Below are positions 24,001 through 33,547 of a DNA stretch of 64,000 bases, piece after piece (the first letter of the stretch is position 1; the number at the start of each line of letters is the position of its first letter). The stretch is from NCBI GenBank assembly GCA_017415425.1, contig JAFQGT010000019.1, forward strand, positions 62,001 to 126,000. The letters are read 5' to 3'. The notes below the pieces were generated by a model, which was not told the DNA's origin, did not search any database, and saw only the letters and a list, made by a program, of their open reading frames with translations. This DNA comes from Oscillospiraceae bacterium. GTDB taxonomy: Bacteria; Bacillota; Clostridia; Oscillospirales; Oscillospiraceae. The position numbers and the translations under genes are program-made.

Positions 24001-24530
24001 AGGATGATCAGATTGTCAGTGTAGCGGGCGTGGTTCAGGCCATTAAGACAAAGACCACCCGTAACAACTCGATGATGGCTTACGTAACACTGGAGGATGA
24101 TACGGCATCTGTGGAAATGTTGGCATTTTCCAATGTGTTGAATCAGTACGGCGGCTATCTGAAGGAAAATCAACCGGTGGTGATCGTGGGAAGACTGTCC
24201 CTTCGGGATGATAAGGAACCCCAGATCGTAATTAACCGGGCGCGGCCGATGTCAGATTTTGCCAATCAAGTCGATTTGTCCGAATCTGAAATTGCAGAGC
24301 CTGCAAAGCCGCAACCGCTGCAGGGTACGCTATATCTGCGTCTGCCCACCGAAGAGGGCGCTTTATTCAAAAAAGTAAAGGCAATTATCAATATGTTCCC
24401 CGGAAACAGCCAAGCGGTGGTGTATTTTGCGGATACAAAATTGCGCCGGGGCGCATCCTGCAGCCTAGATAAGCGGATGTTGGATGAATTAAACAGCATT
24501 TTGGGCGAGGGGAATGTTGTGGTAAAATAA
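21060..24530 (+). CDS. dnaE: DNA polymerase III subunit alpha, DnaE type
   Basis: C-family replicative polymerase. The 1156-residue protein begins with the PHP domain (FVHLHVHTEYSLLDGA). It then has the palm motifs GPGRGSGAASIVAY and PDFDTDF with catalytic D398 and D400, the fingers, a helix-hairpin-helix region (EGELNKRAVENFIKCGAMD) and a C-terminal OB fold (VSVAGVVQAIKTKTTRNNSMMAYVTLED). It is the DnaE1/DnaE3-like form without a proofreading insertion. Bacillota usually also have PolC, not seen here. Translation is coupled to whiA. Confidence 0.96.
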   Translation: MSFVHLHVHTEYSLLDGACRIAGMMDRVKELGQNAVAITDHGVMYGCIDFYKAAKAAGVKPIIGCEVYVAPRTIADRVHGIDNDPYHLVLLCKNRQGYENLCMLVSEAFTHGFYGKPRVDIDLLRQYHEGLIATSACLAGGIQQRLLQEDYEAAKAYALQMADIFGDEHFYLELQDHGIPEQLTVNQGILRIARETGLPLIVSNDAHYLRKEDATMQDVLLCVQTGKTVDDPNRMKFQTEEFYLKSEDELRSLFPNCDEAFENTARIAERCNLEFTFNEYHLPSFPVPEGFTNEEYFRKLCKDGFAERYPDAPESYRQRLEYEIGVISRMGYVNYYLIVWDFIRYAKESGIPVGPGRGSGAASIVAYCLHITEVDPMKYALIFERFLNPERVSMPDFDTDFCQERRGEVIDYVMDKYGKDHVAQIATFGTMAARGAIRDVGRALNLTYAETDVVAKLVPTTPLHITLKEALNISPKLKEMYDGDERVKLLIDTAMSLEGMPRNTSTHAAGVVITAEPVCAYVPLSRNDDTIVTQYTMTTIEELGLLKMDFLGLRNLTVIEDAQRQIRLIETGFDINQVSDDDPETFRMLSEGKTQGVFQLESAGITGVCVNMKPTSIEDMTAIVALYRPGPMDSIPMFIANKLDHRKITYKTPLLEPILKVTYGCIVYQEQVIEIFRSLGGYTMGQADNIRRAISKKKMKIIDEERNVFVYGNKEQGIPGAIANGVSEQAAQSIYDEIVDFANYAFNKAHAVCYAVVSYQTAYLKCHYPRQYMAALMTSVLDSAVKISGYIAECKDMGIAVLPPDVNHSDDKFTVEGDNIRFGLGAVKNVGRGLIRTMVHKRNEGGPFKSLEDFIQRMGEGELNKRAVENFIKCGAMDCFGYHRSELLAVYDSMMDSIASSLKKNLDGQMGLFSMLQDEDTAVAIPIPKLKEMNKADLMLLEKETTGIYLSGHPMDDYRHLLKGTRVVPIGTLMDEESVYQDDQIVSVAGVVQAIKTKTTRNNSMMAYVTLEDDTASVEMLAFSNVLNQYGGYLKENQPVVIVGRLSLRDDKEPQIVINRARPMSDFANQVDLSESEIAEPAKPQPLQGTLYLRLPTEEGALFKKVKAIINMFPGNSQAVVYFADTKLRRGASCSLDKRMLDELNSILGEGNVVVK

Positions 24531-24580
24531 CTTTCCCTTTTCGACCAAATATGTTATACTATTCGGAAGAGGTGTTGCTG

Positions 24581-25894
24581 ATGAAGCGGTATAATCGAAT
24601 ATGGTTTCTGCTTGCTGCAGTACTGTTACTGACTGGCTGCAGTATGCGCACTGTGGAACAAATGTACCGTTTGCCAAAGCGTTCGGAGGATTTCAGTGAC
24701 CTGCAAATTGTGATCGATCAGGCTATGGCCGGACTGGAATATTGTGCTCCCTTGTCCGGAGAAAATCAACAGACTGTACAGATGGCGGATTTGAACGGTG
24801 ATGGCGATCAGGAGTATCTGGTGTTTGCCAAAGGCGGATCCGAACTGCCGTTGAAGATTCTGATTTTTGACAGAGTCGACGGTGAGTTTTGCCATATTGA
24901 TTCTATCAGCAGTAACGGTTTTGCATTTGACCAGGTGGAATATATCCAGATGGACAAGCGTCTGGGTGTGGAGTTGGTGGTAGGCTGCCAGCTGAATGAT
25001 CAAGTCCTGCGCTCTATGTCGGTTTACAGCTTTGCCAGCGGGATAACAGAACAGATAATGTCTTCCGGTTACACAAAATTTCTGACAGTGGATATGGAAC
25101 AGGATGGCGTGACAGAACTGTTTGTGCTTCATCCAGGTCAGTCGGAAACTGATAAAGGTGTAGTGGTATTATACTCTATGGTCACCGGTGTAATGGAACG
25201 CTCCAATGAGGTGCAAATGTCTGAGCCGGCGGATCAATTGAAGCGCATTCTGGTAGGGAGACTTTACGATGGAGAAACAGCTGTATTTGTGGGTTCTACC
25301 GTGGATGATACGGCGTTGATCACAGACATCTACACAAATGTAAATGGAAAGCTTACCAATGTCAGTGTTTCTAATGAGTCCGGTACCAGCATCAAAACTA
25401 TGCGCAACCATTATGTCTATTCTGAGGACATTGATGGCGACTATATTATTGAGTTGCCTCAGCTGATTTCTATGGCCTCTGCAGGAAGTGAAGCTGAAGC
25501 GGAACAGCAGGGTTTGATCCGTTGGTATTCTATGAAAATTGATGGTACGGAAATTAATAAAATGTATACCTATCATAACTTTGTAAGCGGTTGGTATTTG
25601 GAATTGGAAGAGCAACTGTCCTCTAGCATTGTGGTGGAGGCGACTAGCAATGTGTATACATTTTTCCTGTCAGATGCTGATGGGATCAAACAAGATAAAT
25701 TATTTACTATCTATGCTTTGTCTGGCCAAAACAGGGATGCATCCTTAGATGAAAAAATTGTATTGCTTCAGACGGACACTGTGACCTATGCAGCAACGCT
25801 GGAGGAGAACGCGGCAAATTATCAAATCACACAGCAAAGTTTAATAAAGGATTTTCACCTGATTCGTCAGAACTGGAAGACAGGCGAAACATAA
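24581..25894 (+). CDS. Lipoprotein of unknown function with an acidic DxNxDG motif
   Basis: The 437-residue product has a signal peptide with lipobox LLLTGC and is probably anchored outside the membrane. Near residue 75 it has DLNGDGDQEYLVF, a calcium-binding/FG-GAP-style motif, and further beta-strand patterns consistent with a propeller-like repeat (DMEQDGVTELFVL, DIDGDYIIELPQL). The ATG at 24581 follows GAGG. It stands just upstream of a two-component system (13 bp), so it may be an accessory sensor for that pair. I do not recognise a named family. Confidence 0.75.
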   Translation: MKRYNRIWFLLAAVLLLTGCSMRTVEQMYRLPKRSEDFSDLQIVIDQAMAGLEYCAPLSGENQQTVQMADLNGDGDQEYLVFAKGGSELPLKILIFDRVDGEFCHIDSISSNGFAFDQVEYIQMDKRLGVELVVGCQLNDQVLRSMSVYSFASGITEQIMSSGYTKFLTVDMEQDGVTELFVLHPGQSETDKGVVVLYSMVTGVMERSNEVQMSEPADQLKRILVGRLYDGETAVFVGSTVDDTALITDIYTNVNGKLTNVSVSNESGTSIKTMRNHYVYSEDIDGDYIIELPQLISMASAGSEAEAEQQGLIRWYSMKIDGTEINKMYTYHNFVSGWYLELEEQLSSSIVVEATSNVYTFFLSDADGIKQDKLFTIYALSGQNRDASLDEKIVLLQTDTVTYAATLEENAANYQITQQSLIKDFHLIRQNWKTGET

Positions 25895-25907
25895 AGAGGG
25901 GTTAGCG

Positions 25908-26594
25908 ATGAAGAAAGTATTGATTCTCGAGGACGAAGTAAATATTCGTAGTTTTGTAGTGATCAATCTAAAGCGAGCAGGCTACGATGCGATCGAAGCG
26001 GGCAGCGGTATGGAAGCGCTGGAGATGCTGCGCCGCTATCCGGATATTGGTGTAGCGATTTTGGATGTTATGCTGCCTGACATTGACGGCTTTGAGGTCT
26101 GCCGTCGGATTCGTGCCACCAGCAAGCAGATCGGAATTATTATGCTTACTGCAAGAACACAGGAGATGGACAAGGTAACGGGTCTGATGACCGGTGCGGA
26201 TGACTATGTGACCAAACCCTTTTCTCCTGCAGAACTGACAGCTCGAATTGATGCTCTTTACCGTAGAATCGGTGGAGATAGAGGCAGCGAGACGGAATTG
26301 TTGACACAAGGTCCTTTTGTGATGAACACCCGCAATCACACCTTGGAAAAATCCGGAAATCGGATTCGCTTAACACAGGTCGAGCACGCAATTCTGAAGC
26401 TGTTTATGCAGAACCCCGGCAGAGCGTTGTCCCGTGAAGACATTATGGCTGCTGTTTGGGGACGTGACTACGAAGGTGAACTGAAGATAGTGGATGTAAA
26501 TATCCGCCGTTTGCGCATTAAAATTGAGGACGATACAGCCAATCCTACATACATTACCACCGTATGGGGATATGGCTATAAGTGGGGCGTATGA
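25908..26594 (+). CDS. OmpR/PhoB-family response regulator
   Basis: Two-domain transcription factor. The 228-residue protein has a receiver domain with the acidic pair in ILEDEVN, the phospho-acceptor D53 in ILDVMLPDIDG, the switch Thr in MLTARTQ and Lys in VTKPF. A winged helix follows (VEHAILKLFMQNPGRALSREDI, VDVNIRRLRIKIEDD, TVWGYGYKW). It overlaps the histidine kinase by 4 bp. The target genes are unknown. Confidence 0.93.
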   Translation: MKKVLILEDEVNIRSFVVINLKRAGYDAIEAGSGMEALEMLRRYPDIGVAILDVMLPDIDGFEVCRRIRATSKQIGIIMLTARTQEMDKVTGLMTGADDYVTKPFSPAELTARIDALYRRIGGDRGSETELLTQGPFVMNTRNHTLEKSGNRIRLTQVEHAILKLFMQNPGRALSREDIMAAVWGRDYEGELKIVDVNIRRLRIKIEDDTANPTYITTVWGYGYKWGV

Positions 26595-28027
26595 GAAAGA
26601 ACAAAAGTAAGTGGCCCCGCCTGAAAATGAAGGGATTGCGTAGGCGCTGGCTGACAAACAGTATGGTGCTGATTTGCTCCCTCGGTCTGGTGTGCGTGCT
26701 GATTGTTACCACGGTTTTTGCGGCCTATTATTACTCCACAATGGAGTCTAATATGCGCTACCGGGCAAAAACAACCACAGAATTCTTTGCTGACTATCTG
26801 AATCAGGATTATAAGGGGTTTTATCAATCCTGTATTACCTATGCAAAAACTTTTGAAGATAAGAATAAAATCGAACTGCAGTTCATCAATGTACAGGGTC
26901 GTATGGTGGCCTCTTCCTATGGTAGTTGGGCAGGCAGTGCGCCCGGCACACCGGAAATTGCCAAAGCAGTGGAAACCCGGGAGGCACAGCCTTTTATTGG
27001 AAAAAATCCCCAGACCGGAGAGCGAATTATGGCAGTGTCAAGTCCTATGATCTACCGAAATGGTGAGGTAATTGGCGTACTGCGGTATGTGACCTCCACC
27101 AGAATGATGGATATGCAGATCTTAATGATCGGATTGACCAGCCTTTGCGCATTGGGTTTTATCGTTCTTGTGGTGCTTTTAAGCAGTAACTATTACATTC
27201 GTTCTATACTCTTGCCTTTAGGTGAAATTATCGACAAGGCACAGAGAATTGCCAACGGAAGCTATGGCATCCAAATTCAAACCAAGTACGATGATGAGAT
27301 CGGTGATCTGGCTGAGATGATCAATGAGATGTCACTGAAGATCGGTGAAAACGAAAAACTTCAGCACGACTTCATTTCTTCTCTGTCCCACGAGCTGCGG
27401 ACACCGCTGACGGCGATTACCGGTTGGAGTGAAACACTGCTTAGTTCCGACAAACTGGATCAGGACACTCGTCGTGGCGTCAGAATCATCCACAGAGAAG
27501 CAGATCGGTTAACGGGTATGGTGGTGGACCTTTTGGACTTCACCCGGATCCAGGATGGCCGGATGACGCTGAATATGGAAACCGTTGATATTCGCAGCGA
27601 ATTTGAGGATACGGTGTTTATGTATGGCAGTCGGCTTGCCCAGGAGGGTATCAGCTTGAAGTATGAGGAGAACGATCAAGATATCCCGGAGATTTCCTGC
27701 GATCCTCAGCGCATGCGCCAGGTGTTCCTGAACATTCTCAATAACGCAGTTAAACACGGCGGTGAAGGAAAATTGATTGATGCCAGCATTGTTTTCAAGG
27801 ACGATTATGTAACGGTTTACATCCGCGATTACGGCCCGGGCATCCCAGAAGATGAACTGGCACTTGTGAAAAAGAAATTCTATAAGGGTAGTTCCAAGGC
27901 AAGAGGCTCCGGTATCGGTCTGGCTGTTAGTGATGAAATTGTGCAAATGCACGGTGGTGAGCTGATACTGGAAAACGCCCTCAGCGGTGGAACGCTGGTG
28001 ACGGTCCGGATTCCGGCCTCCCAGTAA
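26591..28027 (+). CDS. Membrane sensor histidine kinase
   Basis: Partner of the preceding regulator. The 478-residue protein starts MRKNKSKWPRLK and has a membrane helix at about residues 22-46. A PAS/Cache-like extracytoplasmic sensor of about 130 residues, a second helix near 180-200 and a HAMP domain follow. HisKA has the phosphorylated H267 in SSLSHELRTPLTAITG. The HATPase domain has N-box NILNNAVKHG, G1 DYGPGIPEDE and G2 GSGIGLAVSDEI. It is a WalK/PhoR-like orthodox kinase. The signal is unknown; the lipoprotein upstream is a candidate partner. Confidence 0.92.
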   Translation: MRKNKSKWPRLKMKGLRRRWLTNSMVLICSLGLVCVLIVTTVFAAYYYSTMESNMRYRAKTTTEFFADYLNQDYKGFYQSCITYAKTFEDKNKIELQFINVQGRMVASSYGSWAGSAPGTPEIAKAVETREAQPFIGKNPQTGERIMAVSSPMIYRNGEVIGVLRYVTSTRMMDMQILMIGLTSLCALGFIVLVVLLSSNYYIRSILLPLGEIIDKAQRIANGSYGIQIQTKYDDEIGDLAEMINEMSLKIGENEKLQHDFISSLSHELRTPLTAITGWSETLLSSDKLDQDTRRGVRIIHREADRLTGMVVDLLDFTRIQDGRMTLNMETVDIRSEFEDTVFMYGSRLAQEGISLKYEENDQDIPEISCDPQRMRQVFLNILNNAVKHGGEGKLIDASIVFKDDYVTVYIRDYGPGIPEDELALVKKKFYKGSSKARGSGIGLAVSDEIVQMHGGELILENALSGGTLVTVRIPASQ

Positions 28028-28039
28028 GAAAGGAATGCT

Positions 28040-29023
28040 ATGACAAATCAAGAACAATTCAAAACTTCAATCGGCGGACAAGCGTTGATCGAGGGTATTT
28101 TGATGCGTGGCCCTGAAAAGGACGCGATCGTGATTCGCGGCAAAGAGGGATTGATCACCGAACTGACAGACCGAAAAATACGCCCAAAGAATTCCATCTT
28201 GAGTTGGCCCTTGATCCGCGGAGCTGTAAACTTTTTTGATGCACAGGTCTGTGGTGTAAAAGCGTTGATGCGGTCTGCGAATTTGATTCCGGAAGAACTG
28301 CAAGAAGAACCCTCCAAATTGGATCTTTGGCTTGAAAAAAAGCTGGGTGATAAGAAATTCCAGGAATTAATTGTAAGTTTTGCGGTTTTTATGGGTCTTG
28401 CACTTTCGGTGTTGCTGTTCTTTCTGTTACCTATGGTGATTGGCAGTTTCTTTGATCGTTGGATCAATAATATGCTCCTTTTGAATCTGATTGAGGGTAT
28501 GATCCGGATTGTGATTTTTGGCGCATATATGCTTTTGGTGTCTCGGATGCCGGATATGAAGCGGGTTTTTGCCTATCACGGTGCAGAACACAAAACTATT
28601 CGTTGCTATGAAGCGGGCCTACCGTTGACAGTAGAAAATGTTCGTAAACAAACTCGGTTACATCCTCGCTGCGGAACCAGTTTTTTACTGGTGGTGATGG
28701 TGATCTCCATTTTGCTGTTCTCGGTGGCATCTACCATTCTGGTGTCCTTTATTCCTGCCTTGGGCGAAATGCACGGAAGCTTTCTATATCGACTGACTAT
28801 GATTGTATTTAAGCTTCTGTTGTTGCCAATTGTGGTGGCTATCAGCTATGAGATCAACCGTTTTGCGGGCCGACATAATAACCGATTCTGCCGGATTCTC
28901 ACCGGGCCGGGAATGTGGCTGCAGAAGCTGACTACCAATGAGCCGGACGACGATATGCTGGAAGTTGGCATAGCCGCTTTGGAAGCAGCGCTGCCTACAC
29001 AGGAGGGTACTGACCGTTGGTAA
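28040..29023 (+). CDS. DUF1385 family membrane protein (YqhQ-like)
   Basis: The 327-residue integral membrane protein starts MTNQEQFKTSIGGQALIEGILMRGP, the signature of DUF1385, and contains FAYHGAEHKTIRCYEAG and LHPRCGTSFLLVV, a His/Cys-rich conserved core. About four or five membrane helices are visible. The function of the family is not established. In many Clostridia it lies upstream of prmC as here; the two genes overlap by 7 bp. Confidence 0.88.
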   Translation: MTNQEQFKTSIGGQALIEGILMRGPEKDAIVIRGKEGLITELTDRKIRPKNSILSWPLIRGAVNFFDAQVCGVKALMRSANLIPEELQEEPSKLDLWLEKKLGDKKFQELIVSFAVFMGLALSVLLFFLLPMVIGSFFDRWINNMLLLNLIEGMIRIVIFGAYMLLVSRMPDMKRVFAYHGAEHKTIRCYEAGLPLTVENVRKQTRLHPRCGTSFLLVVMVISILLFSVASTILVSFIPALGEMHGSFLYRLTMIVFKLLLLPIVVAISYEINRFAGRHNNRFCRILTGPGMWLQKLTTNEPDDDMLEVGIAALEAALPTQEGTDRW

Positions 29024-29892
29024 AGACGATTGGCCAGCTGTATCTGGAAACAAGACGGGCGTTAATGACCCAGGAGGATTCACAAGATGCCGGCTTGATT
29101 GCCAGATATCTGCTGTGTAGTGTATTAGACAAAACCCAGGAGCAGGTGATTGCAGAAAGTGACCGGTATGTGCAGGAAGATACCTGTATGAAGGTCAGTC
29201 AGTTGGTAACCCGGATCTTATCCGGAGAGCCTTTGGCCTACGTGCTGGGTCAGTGGGAGTTTTACGGTATGAATCTCATTGTAAGTCCACACGTGCTGAT
29301 TCCTCGGGATGATACCTGCGCAGTAACGGATTTGGCGATCCGGCAATCCCTGTTTCTGGACACGAATCCAAGAATACTGGATCTGTGTACAGGATCCGGC
29401 TGCATCGGTCTTGCCATTGCCAGCCGCGTGAAGGATGCAAAAGTAACTTTGGCAGATATTTCAAGAGAGGCAATGCAGGTAGCAAAGAAGAACATTGCCC
29501 TGCAAAAGCTGTCAGGAAGAGTGTCTTGCATCCAGGCGGATGCGCTAAAACCGCCGGCACTGTTTTTGGGAAAATTTGACTTGATCGTCTCCAATCCACC
29601 TTATATTACTACCCGTGAGATGCAGGAACTGCCTAAGAGTGTGGGTGAATACGAACCCTGTTTGGCTCTCCACGGGGGAGACGATGGATTGATGTTCTAT
29701 CGTGCGATTGCGGATTATTATAGAGCAGCTCTGAAACCTGGCGGATTCCTTTGCTTTGAATTCGGTATGGGGCAAGGGGACGATGTGTGCAATATTTTGG
29801 AAGAAAACGGATTTACTGTGCTGGAACGCACAAGAGATTATAATGACAGAGAACGGGCGGTATTAGCCCGGTATAACAGGAAGGATGCGTAA
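29017..29892 (+). CDS. prmC: Peptide chain release factor N5-glutamine methyltransferase PrmC
   Basis: Methylates the Gln of the GGQ motif of release factors RF1/RF2. The 291-residue protein has the N-terminal helical domain with [14 protein letters not shown] motif [16 protein letters not shown] and the catalytic N193-P-P-Y196. The start is a TTG at 29017, placed 10 nt after AGGAGGG and inside the end of the upstream gene. No prfA is adjacent, although prfA-prmC pairing is common elsewhere. Confidence 0.92.
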   Translation: MVKTIGQLYLETRRALMTQEDSQDAGLIARYLLCSVLDKTQEQVIAESDRYVQEDTCMKVSQLVTRILSGEPLAYVLGQWEFYGMNLIVSPHVLIPRDDTCAVTDLAIRQSLFLDTNPRILDLCTGSGCIGLAIASRVKDAKVTLADISREAMQVAKKNIALQKLSGRVSCIQADALKPPALFLGKFDLIVSNPPYITTREMQELPKSVGEYEPCLALHGGDDGLMFYRAIADYYRAALKPGGFLCFEFGMGQGDDVCNILEENGFTVLERTRDYNDRERAVLARYNRKDA

Positions 29893-29894
29893 TT

Positions 29895-30995
29895 ATGGCT
29901 ACAAAAAAGATGGTATATGAGACACCGACTCCCGCAACCGATAAGAAAAAGGCTTTGCAGACCGCAATTTCCCAAATCGAAAAGAACTTTGGTAAGGGTA
30001 CTGTTATGCGTCTGGGTGATCGCCCGGATATGAATATTGACGCGATCCCTACCGGTTCTCTGGCACTGGATGCGGCGTTGGGTATCGGTGGTGTTCCCAA
30101 GGGACGCATTATTGAGATATACGGCCCGGAATCCTCCGGTAAGACTACATTGGCGCTGCATATCCTGGCAGAGGCACAGAAGATGGGTGGTGAAGTGGCA
30201 TTCGTTGATGCAGAGCACGCACTGGATCCTGTTTATGCGGCTGCGCTGGGCGTGGATACTGATAATATGCTTGTGTCTCAGCCGGATACCGGTGAGCAAG
30301 CCTTGGAAATCACCGACGCATTGGTCCGCAGCGGTGCCGTGGATGCTGTGGTTGTGGACTCCGTTGCTGCTTTGGTTCCCAAGCAGGAGATCGAGGGTGA
30401 AATGGGCGATACCTTTGTGGGACTACAGGCTCGTCTGATGAGCCAGGCTCTGCGGAAACTGGCAGGTACCATCGCCAAGACCAACTGTGTGGTTATCTTT
30501 ATCAATCAGCTGCGTATGAAGATCGGTGTGATGTACGGAAATCCGGAAACCACCACCGGTGGTAACGCGCTGAAGTTCTACTCCTCCGTTCGCTTGGATG
30601 TGCGCCGTGTAGAGTCATTGAAGGACGGCGGCAATGTGATCGGTAACAAGACCCGCGTCAAGGTCGTGAAGAATAAGGTTGCGCCTCCTTTCCGGGAAGC
30701 CTATTTCGACATTATGTATGGCGAAGGCATCAGCAAGTGGGGCGAACTGGTGGATATGGCTGTGCAGATGGACATCGTTCAGAAGAGCGGCAGCTGGTTC
30801 TCTATGGGTGAGGAAAGAATTGGCCAGGGTAAGGACAGTGTCAAGACATTCCTGCAGGCCAATCCCGATATTGCTCAGCAGGTGGAAGAACAGGTGCGGG
30901 AGCGCTTGATGGCTGGTGCTGCTGCAAGAACACCTGCAAAGCCAGCGGAGCGTCCCATTGTTGTCAGCGCTGACGACTTCGATGATGAGGATTGA
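29895..30995 (+). CDS. recA: Recombinase RecA
   Basis: Forms filaments on single-stranded DNA for homologous recombination and SOS induction. The 366-residue protein has Walker [10 protein letters not shown] (residues 77-85), Walker B VVVDSV, loop L1 EGEMGD, loop L2 around [22 protein letters not shown], and an acidic C terminus SADDFDDED. Neither a LexA box nor a strong separate promoter is obvious just upstream (2-bp gap from prmC), so it may be read from the upstream operon. Confidence 0.98.
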   Translation: MATKKMVYETPTPATDKKKALQTAISQIEKNFGKGTVMRLGDRPDMNIDAIPTGSLALDAALGIGGVPKGRIIEIYGPESSGKTTLALHILAEAQKMGGEVAFVDAEHALDPVYAAALGVDTDNMLVSQPDTGEQALEITDALVRSGAVDAVVVDSVAALVPKQEIEGEMGDTFVGLQARLMSQALRKLAGTIAKTNCVVIFINQLRMKIGVMYGNPETTTGGNALKFYSSVRLDVRRVESLKDGGNVIGNKTRVKVVKNKVAPPFREAYFDIMYGEGISKWGELVDMAVQMDIVQKSGSWFSMGEERIGQGKDSVKTFLQANPDIAQQVEEQVRERLMAGAAARTPAKPAERPIVVSADDFDDED

Positions 30996-31614
30996 GTCTC
31001 TGGCAGCTCAGCCGGACAGAGCCGGTCGCTATAAGGTTTGTCTGGATGATGGCAGCGTTCTGCGTCTTTACCGTCAAACGGTGGAGGACTTTGGCCTATA
31101 TGCCGGCAAAGAGCTGGAGGAGGAGAAATTGAAGCAGCTGCGTGTTGCGGCAGGCCAGATGTCTGCTAAAATGCGGGCGGTTCGAATCGTATCTGCCAGC
31201 AGCGTCTCAAAGGCAGATCTGGAGCGCCGTCTTGTGCAAAAAGGGGAAACTGCCGCCGATGCAAAGCAAGCTGTATCCTGGATGGAAGAGCTTGATCTGC
31301 TGGATGACAGAAAAACCGCCCAACAGGTGGTAGATCGGTGTATCGGCATAGGTTACGGTCTTGCCCGGGCAAAGCAGGCGCTTTATGAAAAAAAGATCCC
31401 AAAAGTATATTGGGATGAGGTTTTGGCCGAATATCCCGACCAAACTGAGAAAATTTTAGAATTTCTGCGCTCCCGATTGGGCGAGCGTTGGGAGGAAAGA
31501 GATCTGCGCCGGGTCAGCGATGCTCTGCTGCGCCGCGGTCATAGCTATGGCCAGATTCGGAAAGCTCTGCAGATATATACAGATCTTCAGGAGGAAGATG
31601 AATGGCAAATATAG
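30985..31614 (+). CDS. recX: Regulatory protein RecX
   Basis: RecX caps RecA filaments and inhibits RecA. The 209-residue protein has the three-helix repeats of the family ([62 protein letters not shown]). The likely ATG at 30985 overlaps the last codons of recA by 11 bp in another frame. There is no good ribosome site, so translation probably depends on ribosomes finishing recA, which would keep RecX low. It overlaps rimO by 13 bp. Confidence 0.88.
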   Translation: MRIESLAAQPDRAGRYKVCLDDGSVLRLYRQTVEDFGLYAGKELEEEKLKQLRVAAGQMSAKMRAVRIVSASSVSKADLERRLVQKGETAADAKQAVSWMEELDLLDDRKTAQQVVDRCIGIGYGLARAKQALYEKKIPKVYWDEVLAEYPDQTEKILEFLRSRLGERWEERDLRRVSDALLRRGHSYGQIRKALQIYTDLQEEDEWQI

Positions 31615-32930
31615 GATTTATCTCTCTGGGCTGCGCCAAGAACCAGGTGGATTGTGAGCGTATGATGTACCGGGTTCAGGAGGCGGGTTTTCAAGTGCAG
31701 GCGGATGTGATTGGTGCTGACGTGGTGGTGATCAACACCTGCGGCTTCATCGACTCCGCAAAGAGTGAAGCAATTGACTTCATTCTGCAAATGGCGCAAC
31801 TGAAAGAGCAGGGTATGATCGGTAAGATTTTGGTGACAGGCTGCCTGTCCCAACGTTACCAGCAGGAGATCCTCAATGAGATGCCGGAGGTAGACGGCGT
31901 TCTGGGAACGGGTAGCTATACAGAAGTGGTACCCGCCATTGAAAAACTGCTGGAGGGTCAGCAGGTAGTGGACTTCGGCAGTATTGATGCGCCGGAGCAG
32001 GAGACTGGAAGGATCCTAACCACACCGCAGCATTATGCGTTTATCAAGATCGCTGAGGGTTGCGATAATCGCTGCAGCTACTGTATCATACCTTACCTGA
32101 GAGGAAAATTCCGCAGCCGCCAGATGGACGATGTGCTGTATGAAGCACGGCTGTTGGCCTCAAGCGGTGTGAAAGAGCTGATCGTGGTGGCACAGGACAC
32201 AAGCCGTTACGGTACTGATCTGCCGGGCAACCAACGACGGCTGCCGGAATTGCTGCGTCAATTGTGCCAGATCGAGGGATTTCATTGGATTCGGGTGCAT
32301 TATGTGTATCCGGACGAAATTGACGACGAATTGATCGATGTAATAGCGCAGGAGGAGAAGATCGTTAAATACCTGGATATTCCTATTCAACACTGCAACA
32401 GCAAGATTTTGAAATTGATGAACCGCCGTGGTGACGGAGAGTTTCTGCGCGATCTATTTATTAAGTTACGTGAGCGAATCCCCGGTATTGTGCTGCGTAC
32501 CAGCGTGATCACCGGACTTCCCGGAGAGGGTGAAGAAGAATTTCTGGAACTGTGTCAATTCCTGAAAGAGCAGTGCTTGGAGCGGGTGGGTGCATTCCCG
32601 TTCTCTCCCGAGGAGGGTACACCTGCTGCACAGATGGAATACCCCGACAGTGAAGTTGCCCAGGAGCGGGCCCAGATGGTGGAGACCATCCAATCCCGGA
32701 TCATGGATGATTACAATGCGTCTATGATTGGTAAAACGCTGGAAGTCCTTGTGGACGGTTATGACGAGGAGTTTGAACAGTTCTATGGCCGTACATTTGC
32801 GGACTCTCCCGATATTGACGGGCGCGTCTGGATCGCCACGGAAGAGTCCCTTATCGAGGGCGCATTTGTAAATGTATGTATTGACGGTGTGACGGATGGG
32901 GATCTGTCCGGCTATTTGGTGGAGGAATGA
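31602..32930 (+). CDS. rimO: Ribosomal protein S12 methylthiotransferase RimO
   Basis: Radical SAM enzyme that methylthiolates a conserved Asp of ribosomal protein S12. The 442-residue protein starts with the UPF0004 domain in its RimO version (FISLGCAKNQVDCERMM). It has the radical SAM cluster C154-x3-C158-x2-C161 in CDNRCSYCIIPYLRGKFRSR and ends with a TRAM domain. The SLGCAKNQVD motif distinguishes it from MiaB. Confidence 0.95.
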   Translation: MANIGFISLGCAKNQVDCERMMYRVQEAGFQVQADVIGADVVVINTCGFIDSAKSEAIDFILQMAQLKEQGMIGKILVTGCLSQRYQQEILNEMPEVDGVLGTGSYTEVVPAIEKLLEGQQVVDFGSIDAPEQETGRILTTPQHYAFIKIAEGCDNRCSYCIIPYLRGKFRSRQMDDVLYEARLLASSGVKELIVVAQDTSRYGTDLPGNQRRLPELLRQLCQIEGFHWIRVHYVYPDEIDDELIDVIAQEEKIVKYLDIPIQHCNSKILKLMNRRGDGEFLRDLFIKLRERIPGIVLRTSVITGLPGEGEEEFLELCQFLKEQCLERVGAFPFSPEEGTPAAQMEYPDSEVAQERAQMVETIQSRIMDDYNASMIGKTLEVLVDGYDEEFEQFYGRTFADSPDIDGRVWIATEESLIEGAFVNVCIDGVTDGDLSGYLVEE

Positions 32931-32932
32931 TT

Positions 32933-33466
32933 ATGACACTGGCAAGTAAAATTACCCTGCTGCGGGTCGCCTTTATCCCGCTCTATATGCTGTTTATGTA
33001 TTTAAGCGGCGGGGAAGCAGGGCTGTGGATGTGGCTGAGTCTGGCTGTGTTTATCATTGCCAGCCTGACCGATTATGTGGACGGACAGATCGCCCGCCGC
33101 TGTAACCAGGTTAGTGATTTTGGAAAATTCCTGGATCCCCTTGCGGACAAACTGCTGACCATTGCGGCAATGACTATTTTCTGCCAGTGGGGTATGATGT
33201 CAGCTTGGGCACTGATGCTGGTGCTGACTCGTGAATTTGCTGTGACCGGTCTACGGTTGGTTGCTGTTGGTAAGGGCAAAGTGATTGCAGCTGGCTGGAG
33301 TGGTAAAGTAAAAACAGCCAGCACAATGATTGGTCTGTGCGTGCTGATGGCCTTTCCGGCTGTAGGCTGGATTGCCCCGGTTGTCAACGGGGTGATCATT
33401 GTTACCACCGTTTATTCCGGTATTGAATACTTTGCTCAGAACTGGAATTGTCTTTGGGAGAAATGA
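32933..33466 (+). CDS. pgsA: CDP-diacylglycerol-glycerol-3-phosphate 3-phosphatidyltransferase PgsA
   Basis: Makes phosphatidylglycerol phosphate, the precursor of phosphatidylglycerol. The 177-residue membrane enzyme begins MTLASKITLLRVAFIPLYM. It carries the CDP-alcohol phosphotransferase motif D-G-x2-A-R-x8-G-x3-D-x3-D within DYVDGQIARRCNQVSDFGKFLDPLADK. GGAGG lies 9 nt before the ATG at 32933; an ATG at 32927 overlapping the rimO stop is too close to it. The order recA-recX-rimO-pgsA is a recurrent clostridial arrangement, to my knowledge. Confidence 0.93.
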   Translation: MTLASKITLLRVAFIPLYMLFMYLSGGEAGLWMWLSLAVFIIASLTDYVDGQIARRCNQVSDFGKFLDPLADKLLTIAAMTIFCQWGMMSAWALMLVLTREFAVTGLRLVAVGKGKVIAAGWSGKVKTASTMIGLCVLMAFPAVGWIAPVVNGVIIVTTVYSGIEYFAQNWNCLWEK

Positions 33467-33470
33467 TTAT

Positions 33471-33495
33471 TATGCCGGTGCGCAGCACCGGCATA
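33471..33495 (+). terminator. Terminator of the recA-pgsA transcript
   Basis: TATGCCGGTG/CACCGGCATA with a CGCAG loop, then AATTTTTCC. Five bases past the pgsA stop. Confidence 0.88.
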
Positions 33496-33547
33496 AATTT
33501 TTCCATATTTTCAGCTGTAAGGACCGAAGTTTGTTGCGTTTGATGTG

